DNA of 64,000 bases from Paenibacillus sp. FSL K6-3182 (lineage in GTDB: Bacteria; Bacillota; Bacilli; Paenibacillales; Paenibacillaceae). Below are positions 41,809 to 51,106 of the stretch, in pieces (the first letter of the stretch is position 1; the number at the start of each line of letters is the position of its first letter). The notes below the pieces were generated by a model that saw nothing but the letters and a program-made list of their open reading frames with translations, had not been told where the DNA came from and searched no databases. Both the position numbers and the translations under genes were made by a program. The stretch lies in contig NZ_CP150265.1 in assembly GCF_037976325.1 (NCBI RefSeq), positions 6,875,001-6,939,000 on the forward strand, written 5' to 3'.

Positions 41809-41910
41809 ATCGAGTATTTTGATATCGCCTTGCTTCAGCGAAAAGATACTCGATTCTCGTTGAAGGATAAGAATGGACAAGCCAAAAACTTGCACATTCT
41901 TATCCTTCAA
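41809..41910 (+). repeat. Two-hairpin intergenic repeat, copy 4
   Basis: Hairpin B here has arms ATCGAGTAT (41809-41817) and ATACTCGAT (41846-41854). Hairpin A has a perfect 15 bp stem TTGAAGGATAAGAAT (41860-41874) / ATTCTTATCCTTCAA (41896-41910). Same layout and length as the other copies, B arms diverged. Confidence 0.6.
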
Positions 41911-41921
41911 CATACAACGAA

Positions 41922-41948
41922 CCCCTTGAAACCTGACGTTTCAAGGGG
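41922..41948 (-). terminator. Terminator-like hairpin after rplL
   Basis: Perfect 11 bp stem CCCCTTGAAAC (41922-41932) / GTTTCAAGGGG (41938-41948). Only a short T-rich stretch follows on the minus strand, so termination may be partial. Confidence 0.65.
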
Positions 41949-42005
41949 CTCGCCGGCCGATTCATCATTCAATCGCATGATCAGCTTATTTTATTGAAAG
42001 AAATA

Positions 42006-42365
42006 CTACTTAACTTCTACGGAAGCGCCAGCTTCAGTAAGCTTAGCTGCAACAGCTTCTGCTTCTTCTTTAGCAACTTTCTCTTTAACTGCTTTAGGAG
42101 CGCTATCAACCAAGTCTTTCGCTTCTTTCAGGCCAAGACCTGTGATTTCGCGAACAACTTTGATTACGTTGATTTTTGAAGCGCCAGCGCCGTTAAGGAT
42201 AACGTCAAATTCAGTTTGCTCAGCTTCTACAGCTGCGCCAGCACCTGCTGCTGCTACTGGAGCTGCTGCAGTTACGCCGAATTCTTCTTCAATTGCTTTA
42301 ACAAGATCGTTCAGTTCAAGAACGTTCATAACTTTAATCGCTTCTAAGATTTGTTCTTTAGACAT
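42006..42365 (-). CDS. rplL: 50S ribosomal protein L7/L12
   Basis: 119 residues. N-terminal dimerisation helices, an Ala-rich hinge ([13 protein letters not shown]) and the factor-binding C-terminal domain ([23 protein letters not shown]). Forms the stalk with L10. Confidence 0.97.
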   Translation of the reverse strand: MSKEQILEAIKVMNVLELNDLVKAIEEEFGVTAAAPVAAAGAGAAVEAEQTEFDVILNGAGASKINVIKVVREITGLGLKEAKDLVDSAPKAVKEKVAKEEAEAVAAKLTEAGASVEVK

Positions 42366-42457
42366 GATTATACCTCCGGGAATATGGTTTATTTTTTTTG
42401 GTTTATCCTACAGCCGACTTGCGTCGGTTCATTACTATAAGGGACTCTTGAAAAAAA

Positions 42458-42961
42458 TTAAGCTTGTGCTTCTTGTTTCTCGCCGACTGCTTTAACTGCA
42501 AGCGCGAAGTTGCGCACTGGAGCTTGCAATACGCTGAGGAGCATAGAGAGCAAACCGTCGCGGGACGGAAGTTCCGCAAGAGCTTTAATTTCTTCTTGAG
42601 ATACGACTTTACCTTCAACAACGCCGCCTTTAAGTTTCAAAGCATCGTTTTTCTTAGCGAAATCGTTCAAAATTTTAGCTGGAGCAACAGCGTCTTCTTT
42701 ACCGAATGCAATTGCTGTAGGACCTGTAAGAATGTTGTTCAATTCTACATAATCCGTACCTTCAGTTGCGCGACGAACGAGCGAGTTTTTAAGAACTTGG
42801 AATTCAATTCCTGCTTCACGAAGTTGTTTCCGAAGTTCAGTTACTTGAGCAACGTTCAATCCACGATAGTCAGCTACTACTGTGCTAGAGCTATTAGCAA
42901 TTTTTGCCGCGATTACGGCAACTGCCTCTTGTTTCTCTTGGATGATATTTGCGTTAGCCAA
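42458..42961 (-). CDS. rplJ: 50S ribosomal protein L10
   Basis: 167 residues from a TTG at 42961 ([16 protein letters not shown]), 6 bases after GGGAGGTG; a GTG three codons earlier overlaps the ribosome site. Holds the L7/L12 dimers. Preceded by an L10 leader, so its synthesis should be fed back by free L10(L12)4. Confidence 0.95.
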   Translation of the reverse strand: MANANIIQEKQEAVAVIAAKIANSSSTVVADYRGLNVAQVTELRKQLREAGIEFQVLKNSLVRRATEGTDYVELNNILTGPTAIAFGKEDAVAPAKILNDFAKKNDALKLKGGVVEGKVVSQEEIKALAELPSRDGLLSMLLSVLQAPVRNFALAVKAVGEKQEAQA

Positions 42962-42983
42962 ACTGTACACCTCCCGTAATAGT

Positions 42984-43172
42984 ATACATTCCGTTAATTA
43001 CGACGGGCTTTCCACGCCTCGATGCATGAGAAAGGCCTTCGCAGACACTGCGAAGGCCATGATGTCGTTATCGCGCATCAACCCTAAAGGATCGAATATT
43101 GCTTACAAACGTTTTATCATAACACCTCGGTAGGAAATTAAGCCTTATGGCACCTACTGTCTACGGTATGCG
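42984..43172 (-). ncRNA. L10 leader RNA
   Basis: On the minus strand the leader carries the kinked-helix core GTAGACAGTAGGTGC ... CCTACCGAGGTG (43112-43168), characteristic of L10 leaders in Firmicutes, then a long perfect hairpin. Binding of L10 to the core controls rplJL. Confidence 0.85.
43031..43058 (-). terminator. Attenuator hairpin of the L10 leader
   Basis: GGCCTTCGCAG (43048-43058) pairs perfectly with CTGCGAAGGCC (43034-43044), 3-base loop, then TTTCTC on the minus strand. It is the expected terminator part of the L10 leader. Confidence 0.8.
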
Positions 43173-43196
43173 TATTCGAATTTAGTTCCGTTCTTC

Positions 43197-43889
43197 TTAG
43201 CGGTAAGCCGCTGTAGAAACACGAGCGCCAGGGCCCATTGTTGAAGAAACGGCAATGTTTTTCAGGTAAACACCTTTTGACGCAGCCGGTTTAGCACGAT
43301 TAAGTGCATCGATCAATGATTTGAGGTTCTCGTTGAGTTTCTCAGCATCGAAAGATACTTTACCGATTGGCGCATGGATTTGACCTGCTTTATCAAGACG
43401 GTATTCAATCTTACCGGCTTTGATTTCTTGAACGGCTTTAGCAACGTCAAACGTTACTGTACCAGCTTTAGGGTTCGGCATCAAGCCTTTACCACCAAGG
43501 ATACGTCCAAGTTTACCAACTTCAGCCATCATGTCCGGCGTTGCTACGCAAACGTCGAATTCGAACCAGCCTTGTTGGATTTTGTTGATCATGTCTGCAT
43601 CGCCGACAAAATCAGCACCTGCAGCTTCCGCTTCTTTCACTTTTTCGCCTTTTGCGAAAACGAGAACGCGTTTTGTTTTACCAGTGCCGTGTGGTAGTAC
43701 AACTACGCCACGAACAGCTTGGTCTTGTTTACGTGGGTCTACACCCAAACGAACTGCTACTTCAACGGACTCGTCGAATTTAGCTGTTGCAGCCTTCTTA
43801 ACAAGCTCAATCGCTTCTAGAGGCTCGTAAGTTGCTTCGCTATCAAATAGCTTAGCAGCTTCTACATATTTTTTACCTTGTTTAGCCAT
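43197..43889 (-). CDS. rplA: 50S ribosomal protein L1
   Basis: 230 residues. [23 protein letters not shown] and the two-domain fold are typical. Forms the mobile L1 stalk that moves deacylated tRNA. Often an autorepressor of its own operon. 101 bp upstream contain repeated GGAGGAT-like sequences of unclear use. Confidence 0.97.
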   Translation of the reverse strand: MAKQGKKYVEAAKLFDSEATYEPLEAIELVKKAATAKFDESVEVAVRLGVDPRKQDQAVRGVVVLPHGTGKTKRVLVFAKGEKVKEAEAAGADFVGDADMINKIQQGWFEFDVCVATPDMMAEVGKLGRILGGKGLMPNPKAGTVTFDVAKAVQEIKAGKIEYRLDKAGQIHAPIGKVSFDAEKLNENLKSLIDALNRAKPAASKGVYLKNIAVSSTMGPGARVSTAAYR

Positions 43890-43990
43890 TGTAATTTCCT
43901 CCTCATGTGGTTGTAGCGGAAAATCCTCCTAGGGATGATCCTCCCACTCGCGAAAGCCGAAGCTAACGCAAAGCAAGCTACCTCGCGGTA

Positions 43991-44416
43991 TTAGTCAACA
44001 ATAGTTACGCCCATGCTGCGAGCAGTACCTTCAACCATACGCATTGCCGATTCTACAGACGCTGCGTTAAGATCCGGCATTTTTTGCTCAGCGATTTCGC
44101 GAACTTTGTCACGTTTTACAGTAGCGACCTTTTTCTTGTTCGGTTCGCCTGAACCCTTTTCGATACCAGCTGCGACGCGAAGCAATACTGCTGCCGGCGG
44201 CGTTTTTGTTTCGAAAGTGAAAGAACGGTCTTCAAATACTGTAATAACAACCGGAATAATCAAGCCTGCTTGATCTGCGGTACGAGCATTAAACTCTTTA
44301 CAAAACGCCATGATGTTAACGCCTGCTTGACCAAGTGCTGGACCGATCGGCGGCGCTGGGTTTGCTTTACCTGCAGGAACTTGCAATTTGACCATCTTGA
44401 TGACCTTTTTTGCCAT
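43991..44416 (-). CDS. rplK: 50S ribosomal protein L11
   Basis: 141 residues from the ATG at 44416 behind GGAGGTG. Proline-rich [22 protein letters not shown] (thiostrepton site) and the C-terminal rRNA-binding domain. Part of the GTPase-associated centre, needed for RelA activation. Confidence 0.96.
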   Translation of the reverse strand: MAKKVIKMVKLQVPAGKANPAPPIGPALGQAGVNIMAFCKEFNARTADQAGLIIPVVITVFEDRSFTFETKTPPAAVLLRVAAGIEKGSGEPNKKKVATVKRDKVREIAEQKMPDLNAASVESAMRMVEGTARSMGVTIVD

Positions 44417-44447
44417 GCCTGACACACCTCCTTACCCTTTATTCCAT

Positions 44448-44491
44448 GCGTAAATAGCATCCGCCTCCGCAAGGGGGCATTGCTATTTCGC
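44448..44491 (-). promoter_or_regulatory. Hairpin between nusG and rplK
   Basis: AAATAGCA (44452-44459) pairs with TGCTATTT (44481-44488), extended by GCG/CGC at the base, with a G/C-rich apical part. No T run. Could be a processing site or an L1-type regulatory structure for rplKA. Confidence 0.45.
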
Positions 44492-44537
44492 GTCCAAACC
44501 ACCACTAGTTTAACCCAGTGGGTTCGGAAACCAGATA

Positions 44538-45071
44538 TTATATCTTTTCCACTTGAGTGTAATCCAGCTCTAGTGGGGTCTCCCTGCCAAACATGTTTAC
44601 ATGAACCTTCAACTTCGCTTTGTCCAGCAAAATTTCTTCTACTGTACCAACAAAATCTGCGAAAGGACCCACTTTGACGCGAACCGTTTCTTTCAAATCG
44701 AACTCGATTTTCGGTTTTGGTTCTTCCATGCCCATGTGTTTGAGTATTTGCTCAACCTCATCTGGCAATAGAGGAATCGGTTTTGAACCGGAACCTGTTG
44801 ATCCTACGAATCCAGTTACACCTGGTGTATTTCGAACAACGTACCATGAATCGTCGGTTTGAACCATTTCCACAAGAACATAGCCGGGGTAGACCTTACG
44901 TTGGACAGTCTTCTTCTTACCATCCTTCTCTACCACTTCTTCTTCCATAGGAACAAGCACACGGAAAATCTTATCTTCCATGCCCATTGATTCAACACGG
45001 CGTTCCAAATTGGCTTTCACCTTGTTCTCATAACCTGAGTAGGTATGCACGACGTACCATCTTTTTTCCAT
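44538..45071 (-). CDS. nusG: Transcription termination/antitermination protein NusG
   Basis: 177 residues. N-terminal NGN domain (RWYVVHTYSGYENKVK) and C-terminal KOW domain (VKVGPFADFVGTVEEI). The ATG at 45071 is the best start, one codon after a GTG. Standard secE-nusG-rplK order. Confidence 0.97.
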   Translation of the reverse strand: MEKRWYVVHTYSGYENKVKANLERRVESMGMEDKIFRVLVPMEEEVVEKDGKKKTVQRKVYPGYVLVEMVQTDDSWYVVRNTPGVTGFVGSTGSGSKPIPLLPDEVEQILKHMGMEEPKPKIEFDLKETVRVKVGPFADFVGTVEEILLDKAKLKVHVNMFGRETPLELDYTQVEKI

Positions 45072-45095
45072 CACAAATCCACCTTTGGACCCTTC

Positions 45096-45305
45096 TTAAA
45101 CAATGAGTTCAACCAGAGACGAGATCCCGATGTCAAGAAGCCAAAAGTAAATAGTCACAAGCGTAATCGTGAGCAAAACCACGATCGAATAGCTTGTCAA
45201 CTCTTTACGGCTTGGCCAGCGAACCTTCTTAAGTTCCGCCCAGCTGTCGGCAAAAAAACTAAACGTTGTACCAAAGCTTTGCTTTAGTTTAGCCAAAAAT
45301 GCCAC
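45096..45305 (-). CDS. secE: Protein translocase subunit SecE
   Basis: 69 residues from a GTG at 45305, 7 bases after GGAGG (an upstream GTG overlaps that site). Short amphipathic segment with ELKKVRWPSRKEL and one membrane helix (SYSIVVLLTITLVTIYFWLL), the minimal Gram-positive form. Confidence 0.94.
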   Translation of the reverse strand: MAFLAKLKQSFGTTFSFFADSWAELKKVRWPSRKELTSYSIVVLLTITLVTIYFWLLDIGISSLVELIV

Positions 45306-45323
45306 GTTCACACCTCCAATTGA

Positions 45324-45473
45324 CTATCTCGTCTCGCGATGAGGAGTCTGCTCGTTACAGAACTTGCAAAACTTCTTCAACTCGATGCGGTCGGGGTGAT
45401 TGCGTTTGTTCTTGCTGCTCGCATAGTTTCTCTGTTTGCAGTTTGTGCATGCCAACGTGATAATTACCCGCAT
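45324..45473 (-). CDS. rpmG: 50S ribosomal protein L33 (zinc-binding form)
   Basis: 49 residues, ATG at 45473, TAG at 45324-45326. Begins [17 protein letters not shown]; two CxxC pairs (Cys9/Cys12 and Cys36/Cys39) bind zinc. First gene of the rpmG-secE-nusG unit. Confidence 0.95.
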   Translation of the reverse strand: MRVIITLACTNCKQRNYASSKNKRNHPDRIELKKFCKFCNEQTPHRETR

Positions 45474-45585
45474 TGAATTACACCTCCCGAACTGCTACAA
45501 AATACGAATCATGAAGCTCTATATGAAAGTTCATTGATTCCAACGCCAAAACGAAATAAAACCTCGATTTTAGGCCTACCTAAAC

Positions 45586-45614
45586 ACTTTATCATACAGC
45601 AATTTTGATGTCAA
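45586..45614 (-). promoter_or_regulatory. Promoter of rpmG-secE-nusG
   Basis: Perfect TTGACA (45609-45614), 17-base spacer, TAAAGT (45586-45591) on the minus strand. The 314 bp gap 45474-45787 otherwise holds the sigH terminator and a 100-base leader without clear structure. Confidence 0.7.
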
Positions 45615-45699
45615 TGTAAAAGATAAGTGTTAAGCCTGTGAATGATTGGAAACAAAAGCGCCATCGGTCTCGTATCTACCAGTATAGTCTACTTTTGTC

Positions 45700-45758
45700 C
45701 GTTTAAAACTAAAAGGACCGTATATTCCACCTAGACACCGCCAGATGGAAGACAGTCC
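45700..45758 (-). terminator. Terminator of sigH
   Basis: Two stacked stems on the minus strand: GGACTGT (45752-45758)/ACGGTCC (45715-45721), and inside it TTCCATCT/AGGTGGAA with one G-U pair, followed by TTTTAGTTTT. Confidence 0.75.
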
Positions 45759-45787
45759 TCGTAAAAATGATTTACGTATAAATGCGG

Positions 45788-46438
45788 CTAGCCGCTAATG
45801 TCTCTGACTTCCAAGTAACGTTCGAGCTTGCGTTTCACCCTTTGAAGAGCGTTGTCGATAGATTTCACATGTCTATCCAAATCAACAGCAATTTCCTGAT
45901 AGGACCTTCCATCCAAATAAAGCATAAGCACCTTGCGTTCAAGGTCGCTTAATATTTCGGACATCTTATCTTCAAGGCCAATGAATTCTTCTTGATTAAT
46001 AATTAATTCTTCTGGATCAGATACTCGCGTACCACAAATGACATCCAGCAGTGTGCGATCCGAATCTTCATCATAAATGGGCTTATCTAGCGAAACGTAG
46101 GAATTTAGCGGAATGTGTTTCTGACGCGTGGCTGTTTTGATGGCGGTAATAATTTGCCTGGTTATACACAATTCAGCAAAGGCTTTGAAGCTTGCTAGCT
46201 TGTCCCCTTTAAAATCACGAATTGCCTTATAAAGACCAATCATACCCTCCTGCACGATATCTTCACGATCCGCACCGATAAGAAAATACGAGCGCGCTTT
46301 GGCTCTCACAAAATTCTTATACTTGTTTATCAAATATTCCAACGCTATGCTATCACCATTGCGGACCGCTTCGACGATATCCTCGTCCGTACTGCTGTCA
46401 TACTCGAGCGTACTCCATTCTTTGAGGTCGATACTCAC
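45788..46438 (-). CDS. sigH: RNA polymerase sigma factor SigH (sigma-H)
   Basis: 216 residues. Region 2 with YFLIGADREDIVQEGMIGLYKAI, and region 4 with SYQEIAVDLDRHVKSIDNALQRVKRKL. Directs early sporulation and competence-type genes. Start GTG at 46438 behind GGAGGG. Promoter at 46598-46627; a repeat copy lies in the leader. Confidence 0.95.
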   Translation of the reverse strand: MSIDLKEWSTLEYDSSTDEDIVEAVRNGDSIALEYLINKYKNFVRAKARSYFLIGADREDIVQEGMIGLYKAIRDFKGDKLASFKAFAELCITRQIITAIKTATRQKHIPLNSYVSLDKPIYDEDSDRTLLDVICGTRVSDPEELIINQEEFIGLEDKMSEILSDLERKVLMLYLDGRSYQEIAVDLDRHVKSIDNALQRVKRKLERYLEVRDISG

Positions 46439-46485
46439 GAACTATCCCTCCGGCCTGCAAGGCGTACACCGCTAGATTCTTATTC

Positions 46486-46582
46486 ACGCAAACCTATCTG
46501 ATTGAACTCAAAGTCTGAGCTCAACAGTGTTTCACGTCGAAAGATAAGAATGTATACTGAACAAAATCAACACGTTCTTATC
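46486..46582 (+). repeat. Two-hairpin intergenic repeat, copy 5
   Basis: Hairpin B arms ACGCAAAC (46486-46493) and GTTTCACGT (46529-46537); hairpin A arms GATAAGAA (46543-46550) and TTCTTATC (46575-46582). Lies in the sigH 5' untranslated region, just downstream of the promoter, so it would be transcribed. Confidence 0.6.
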
Positions 46583-46597
46583 GCTAATAATAGAGTC

Positions 46598-46627
46598 AGT
46601 ATACATTATGTAACCTTACACCGTCAA
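46598..46627 (-). promoter_or_regulatory. sigH promoter, with an inverted repeat over the -10
   Basis: TTGACG (46622-46627), 18-base spacer, TATACT (46598-46603) on the minus strand. A 12 bp perfect inverted repeat (AATGTATACTGA at 46549-46560, TCAGTATACATT at 46596-46607) covers the -10 and a downstream site. Confidence 0.65.
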
Positions 46628-46736
46628 CCAATCTGAGCCCCGGCAACCACAGATATACTGGGAATTTTGTAACTTAGTGGAATGATCCGAGTCAATCATT
46701 CTATATCTATTTGAAGATTATCGCTTTTCCAATCTT

Positions 46737-47261
46737 TTATTTCTCTCCGCGCCGAAGTTTCTCCAGCTGGCTTCGAACCTCTAAACTAATTCTGCCGTCT
46801 ACTGAATTCCGTTTTCCCGGCTGTTCCTCACGGAGTGTCTGCTCGATATTTTTGCGATTCTGGCCTATATCAATAAGCAGTTCCCGTGCTGATACACGAA
46901 GCGCACCTTTGCCGAATGCCACATGCTGCTCGACCAAATCCGAAGTGGCTACATATATATTTCTACGTCTGAGGAACAGCTCCGAGCATAAACGCTCGAT
47001 GCATTCATCAGCTGTTTCCTTCTCTTTTGTGTAAACGATAGTCAGCCTGTGGTGCCTGTAAGTAGCGCCTAATCCAGGCACCTGATGCGCATCAAACACG
47101 ACATACACTTTCATTCCTGTAAAACCTTGATAATCCGCCATTAAATCGAGCAATTTATCCCGCGCTTCTTCCAGATCATGTTCCTTCAGCTTCTCGAGTA
47201 CCGGCCAAGCTCCAATTATGTTATAACCGTCGACTAATAAAATATCGTCGCGCCGGTTCAT
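46737..47261 (-). CDS. rae1: Ribosome-dependent mRNA endonuclease Rae1 (YacP), NYN domain
   Basis: 174 residues. PIN-like NYN domain with LLVDGYNIIGAW (acidic site), VVFDAH and ATSDLVEQ. B. subtilis Rae1 cleaves mRNA in the ribosomal A site. It follows rlmB by 3 bp, the Bacillus order. Confidence 0.9.
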   Translation of the reverse strand: MNRRDDILLVDGYNIIGAWPVLEKLKEHDLEEARDKLLDLMADYQGFTGMKVYVVFDAHQVPGLGATYRHHRLTIVYTKEKETADECIERLCSELFLRRRNIYVATSDLVEQHVAFGKGALRVSARELLIDIGQNRKNIEQTLREEQPGKRNSVDGRISLEVRSQLEKLRRGEK

Positions 47262-47264
47262 AAC

Positions 47265-48026
47265 CTAAATGCTCCGGCGCTGCCGAACGACCTCATACAT
47301 AAGAACACCAGCTGCAACGGAAGCATTTAGCGAGTTCAACTGACCAAGCATAGGAAGTTTAACGAGAAAATCACATTTCTCCTTAATAAGTCTTCCCATG
47401 CCTTTACTCTCGTTGCCTATAACGACAACCAGCGGCATGTCGAATTTCATTTTATAAACATCCTGTTTTGCACTTACATCGGTTCCCGCTACCCATACGC
47501 CCGCTTCCTTCAGCCTATCGATCGTTTGCGCCAAATTAGTAACGCGTGCAACCGGCACATGCTCAGCAGCACCCGCAGATGTTTTAAGAACCGTAGCCGT
47601 CAGCCCTGCTGCACGACGTTTTGGAATGATAACGCCATGTACGCCTGTGCATTCCGCTGTCCGCAGTATAGAGCCCAAATTATGAGGATCTTCGATTTCA
47701 TCCAATAGCAAAATAAATGGAACCTCGTCCCGTTGTTTTGCTCGTTCCAGAATGTCCTCAACATCCACATAAGCGAAAGCCGCTGCCTGAGCGACAACTC
47801 CCTGATGTGTAACTCCAGGGGCTAAGCTGTCGAGCTTCCGCTTGTCGACAAACTGTACGATGATACCGGATTTCTTAGCTTCCGCTACAATGGGCTGCGT
47901 CAACGTTTTTTGAGCACCGTCAGCAATCCATATTTTATTAATTTCTCGTCCGGAACGCAGTGCTTCCAACACAGGATGTTTACCGGCTATCATTTCATCT
48001 TGATCTTGAATCGTTTCTTCTGTCAT
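47265..48026 (-). CDS. rlmB: 23S rRNA 2'-O-methyltransferase RlmB (SpoU family)
   Basis: 253 residues. SPOUT fold with LLDEIEDPHNLGSILRTAE, VVIGNESKGMGRL and LPMLGQLNSLNASVAAGVLMYE, the three SpoU motifs. Methylates G2251 in the P loop of 23S rRNA. Confidence 0.94.
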   Translation of the reverse strand: MTEETIQDQDEMIAGKHPVLEALRSGREINKIWIADGAQKTLTQPIVAEAKKSGIIVQFVDKRKLDSLAPGVTHQGVVAQAAAFAYVDVEDILERAKQRDEVPFILLLDEIEDPHNLGSILRTAECTGVHGVIIPKRRAAGLTATVLKTSAGAAEHVPVARVTNLAQTIDRLKEAGVWVAGTDVSAKQDVYKMKFDMPLVVVIGNESKGMGRLIKEKCDFLVKLPMLGQLNSLNASVAAGVLMYEVVRQRRSI

Positions 48027-48075
48027 CGGTAACCCTCCTTTATTTTTTCATTTACAAATAGTTTCATGAGCCTTG

Positions 48076-48501
48076 TTAATTCTCATGCTTCTTAATTGCA
48101 ATGGCAAATAGTTCATGTATTCTTTCGATTCGGCCTTCATAATAAAGATATCCAACCAAGCTCTCCAACGCTGTTGCTAGACGATAATCAGCCAAATCAG
48201 CGTTTTTGGGAGGCGCTCCCGATTTTGAATTGCGGCCTCGGCGGACGATGTCCGCCTCCTCCTCGGTTAAATGCGGCTGCCAGAGATCCAATGTTTTCTT
48301 TTGTCCTTTGGCAGAAACAAATTTTGTTGCCTCACGGTGAAGGTGATGTGATTTCTGATTCGGCAGTGAAATAAAATATTGTCTTACAAGAAGCTCAAAC
48401 ACAGCATCGCCCATATAAGCGAGAACGACCGGATTCATCAGCTGCGGTGACTTGGACGGCGGGTAAAAGAGCAAGCGGTTTGTATCGATATGCTCGCTCA
48501 T
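48076..48501 (-). CDS. mrnC: Mini-ribonuclease III (MrnC)
   Basis: 141 residues. An RNase III catalytic domain without the dsRNA-binding domain: MNPVVLAYMGDAVFELLVRQY holds the catalytic Asp. Matures the ends of 23S rRNA. Overlaps the end of cysS by 4 bp. Confidence 0.93.
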   Translation of the reverse strand: MSEHIDTNRLLFYPPSKSPQLMNPVVLAYMGDAVFELLVRQYFISLPNQKSHHLHREATKFVSAKGQKKTLDLWQPHLTEEEADIVRRGRNSKSGAPPKNADLADYRLATALESLVGYLYYEGRIERIHELFAIAIKKHEN

Positions 48502-49940
48502 TTACGCCGCCAGCGGATACCTTGCGGTGTATCCTCAAGGACGATGTTTTTCACTATGAGCAAATCACGAATTTCATCCGCTCTAGCCCAATTTTTGGAC
48601 TGGCGAGCTTCGGTCCGCTCCACTATAAGCTGTTCGATATCCGCATCCAGCAGTTCAGCGTCCGCTTGTTGCTGCGGCAGCAAGCCAAGTACAGCATCCA
48701 TACGCTCAAACAATGTAAGCAATGCATAAATCGCTTCTGCAGAGGCGTCTGCACGATTCAAATATTGATTAGCCTCAGCTACCAAATCAAACACAGTTGT
48801 AATCGCATCAGGCGTGTTGAAATCATCGCTCATTTTGGCATGGAATTGTTCATGAATCACTTTTAGTCTTGCATCCAGCGCTTCGTCGCCAGAATGGACA
48901 AGTCCGTTGCCACCACCTGCCGCCTCATTTAGCTTGCCTTCAAATGATGAAAGCCTATGCTTTAGATTCGCTGCACTGTTTGCAATCCGCTCTACGCTGT
49001 TCTCAGCTTGTGCAACCGTGTCATCACTGAAGTTGAGTGGACTGCGGTAGTGTGTAGAGAGCATAAAATAACGAATCGCATGAGGTTTAACCCGCTTCAC
49101 CAGCTCATGCACCGAAATGCCATTGCCAAGCGATTTGGACATTTTCTCATTATTTATATGAATATAGCCGTTATGCATCCAATAGTTCGCCAGCGGTTTG
49201 CCTGTCAGCGCCTCAGATTGCGCAACCTCGCATTCATGATGCGGAAACTGCAAATCATGACCGCCGCCATGGATATCAAGAGTATCCCCAAGGTATGCGC
49301 GAGCCATAGCCGAGCATTCGATATGCCAGCCTGGGCGTCCATCGCCGAAAGGGCTTTCCCATTTGATTTCGCCCGGCTTAGCGCCTTTCCATAATACAAA
49401 ATCCTGTTGATTCTCTTTGCGGTCGCCAATTTCAACTCGAATACCGAATTGAAGCTCTTCAATATTCTGATGAGAGAGCTTGCCGTAATCCGCGAATGCA
49501 GACGTACGATAATAAACGTCTCCGTCACTCATATAAGCATAGCCTTTATCTATCAAGCCTTGAATAAAGGCAACGATTTGTGGAATATGCTCCGTTACCC
49601 TTGGATTAAGTGTCGCCTTATGAACACCCAGCGATTCGATATCTGCATAAAATGCCGCAATAAATGTCTCCGCTACTTCAGGGACTGTCGTACCAAGCTG
49701 TTCTGCTTTACGAATCAGCTTATCATCGACATCTGTAAAGTTAACCACATATTGAACTTCATTACCTACATCCTCCAAATAACGACGAACAACGTCAAAG
49801 AAAATAACCGGACGAGCGTTTCCAATATGAATATAGTCATAAACGGTTGGTCCGCAAACGTACATTTTCACCTTACCTGGCTCTTGCGATACAAAAGGTT
49901 CTTTTAGCCGCGATACTGTATTATAAATGGATACTGTCAT
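48498..49940 (-). CDS. cysS: Cysteinyl-tRNA synthetase
   Basis: 480 residues. The HIGH-type motif [11 protein letters not shown], zinc ligands [25 protein letters not shown], and KMSKSLGN. Follows cysE with a 4 bp overlap; both sit behind a T-box. Confidence 0.97.
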   Translation of the reverse strand: MTVSIYNTVSRLKEPFVSQEPGKVKMYVCGPTVYDYIHIGNARPVIFFDVVRRYLEDVGNEVQYVVNFTDVDDKLIRKAEQLGTTVPEVAETFIAAFYADIESLGVHKATLNPRVTEHIPQIVAFIQGLIDKGYAYMSDGDVYYRTSAFADYGKLSHQNIEELQFGIRVEIGDRKENQQDFVLWKGAKPGEIKWESPFGDGRPGWHIECSAMARAYLGDTLDIHGGGHDLQFPHHECEVAQSEALTGKPLANYWMHNGYIHINNEKMSKSLGNGISVHELVKRVKPHAIRYFMLSTHYRSPLNFSDDTVAQAENSVERIANSAANLKHRLSSFEGKLNEAAGGGNGLVHSGDEALDARLKVIHEQFHAKMSDDFNTPDAITTVFDLVAEANQYLNRADASAEAIYALLTLFERMDAVLGLLPQQQADAELLDADIEQLIVERTEARQSKNWARADEIRDLLIVKNIVLEDTPQGIRWRRK

Positions 49941-50599
49941 TTTCGTATTTCTCCTCCAGCTACAGGATTCCGAAGCTTATCGAGCTCGGATTTTAATTCG
50001 TCTATTTCCTTCTGCATTGTACGGAACATTTCGATGACCGGATCGGGCAGCTTCGTATGATCAAGTCGATCGCCTACACGCTCGCCGTTTCTTTTGACCA
50101 CGCGTCCCGGGTTTCCAACTACCGTACAATTGGCAGGAACCTCTCTGAGTACAACCGCGTTTGATCCTATGTTAGAAAATTCGCCCACTTGAAATGAGCC
50201 GAGCACCTTCGCTCCTGAGCCAATAACTACATTATTGCCAATTGTCGGGTGACGCTTCCCTTTTTCTTTACCCGTTCCGCCAAGAGTTACTCCCTGATAA
50301 ATAACGACATCATCGCCAATCTCACAGGTTTCACCAATGACGACACCCATGCCATGATCGATAAACAATCGCTCGCCGATACGGGCACCTGGATGAATTT
50401 CGATGCCAGTCATAAAGCGGCTAACCTGGGAGATCAAGCGCGCTGTAGTATACCAACCTCTACGGTATAAGGGATGGGCAATGCGATGCGCCCAAATTGC
50501 GTGCACACCTGAATAGGTGAAAATAACCTCGAAGCGACTGCGAGCAGCCGGATCATTCTCAAAAACAGCTAGTATGTCCGATCGAAAATGACGAAACAT
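49937..50599 (-). CDS. cysE: Serine O-acetyltransferase
   Basis: 220 residues from the ATG at 50599, 8 bases after AAAAGGAG. An N-terminal helical domain is followed by a left-handed beta-helix with GARIGERLFIDHGMGVVIGE (acetyl-CoA/serine site). First step of cysteine synthesis from serine. Controlled by the T-box leader upstream. Confidence 0.96.
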   Translation of the reverse strand: MFRHFRSDILAVFENDPAARSRFEVIFTYSGVHAIWAHRIAHPLYRRGWYTTARLISQVSRFMTGIEIHPGARIGERLFIDHGMGVVIGETCEIGDDVVIYQGVTLGGTGKEKGKRHPTIGNNVVIGSGAKVLGSFQVGEFSNIGSNAVVLREVPANCTVVGNPGRVVKRNGERVGDRLDHTKLPDPVIEMFRTMQKEIDELKSELDKLRNPVAGGEIRK

Positions 50600-50639
50600 A
50601 AACAATGCTCCTTTTTCCTACGCTCATAAATTTCTAATA

Positions 50640-51047
50640 AAAGAAAAGCCTCTGCAGCATAATATGCTGCAGAGGCGTGTGATCTCGCGGTTCCACTCTG
50701 CTTGAATAAATCGACAGCTATCCTCGCTGAAGTTTATTCACCTTAAGGTCTTTAACGCAGACGATACGTTGCTGCCTACCCTGTCCAGCCAAATATATGC
50801 CAATATAGCCGATTAAGCGTCGCCGCCATCCTCATCATTGCGCATTACCTGCTGACACAGCTCGGAACAAAGCTCCCAGGTGCATATTTCCGTTCGGCGG
50901 ACCAGACAACTTGCAGCCCCATTACGTTTCCTCATAGTCACATGGTGATGCGACTCCGACTCGAATGACGGTTGTCCTCTCTGCGAATCCACAAGCAAAC
51001 GTACTTCTCCTGTTCATGGCCGTTTGATTCATTCATTTATTAGTCAT
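50640..51047 (-). ncRNA. T-box leader, probably cysteine-specific
   Basis: The T-box sequence TGGAACCGCG (50686-50695) is followed on the minus strand by a perfect 13 bp terminator (50648-50660/50664-50676) and a T run. Stem I contains the AGAGAG-type motif. A TGC Cys codon at 50882-50884, followed by A, is the best specifier candidate. It controls cysE-cysS by uncharged tRNA-Cys. The whole 507 bp gltX-cysE gap (50600-51106) is used by this leader and its promoter. Confidence 0.88.
50644..50676 (-). terminator. T-box terminator hairpin
   Basis: Stem GCCTCTGCAGCAT/ATGCTGCAGAGGC (50648-50676) with a 3-base loop and TTTTCTT after it on the minus strand. The competing antiterminator would pair with the T-box bulge. 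Confidence 0.85.
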
Positions 51048-51076
51048 AGTATACCGAATACCCAAAAATGTGACAA
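51048..51076 (-). promoter_or_regulatory. Promoter of the cysE-cysS T-box transcript
   Basis: TTGTCA (51071-51076), 17-base spacer, TATACT (51048-51053) on the minus strand, about 30 bp after the gltX stop. Confidence 0.75.
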
Positions 51077-51106
51077 GGGCATTATGCATACTCTCATTTA
51101 CAAGAA

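Noticed and set aside
42464..42979. 171-codon plus-strand open frame antisense to rplJ
   Set aside because: Shadow of rplJ; no ribosome site, and the L10 leader occupies the upstream side.
50813..50998. 61-codon open frame in the gltX-cysE gap
   Set aside because: It lies inside the T-box leader and has no family resemblance or ribosome site.
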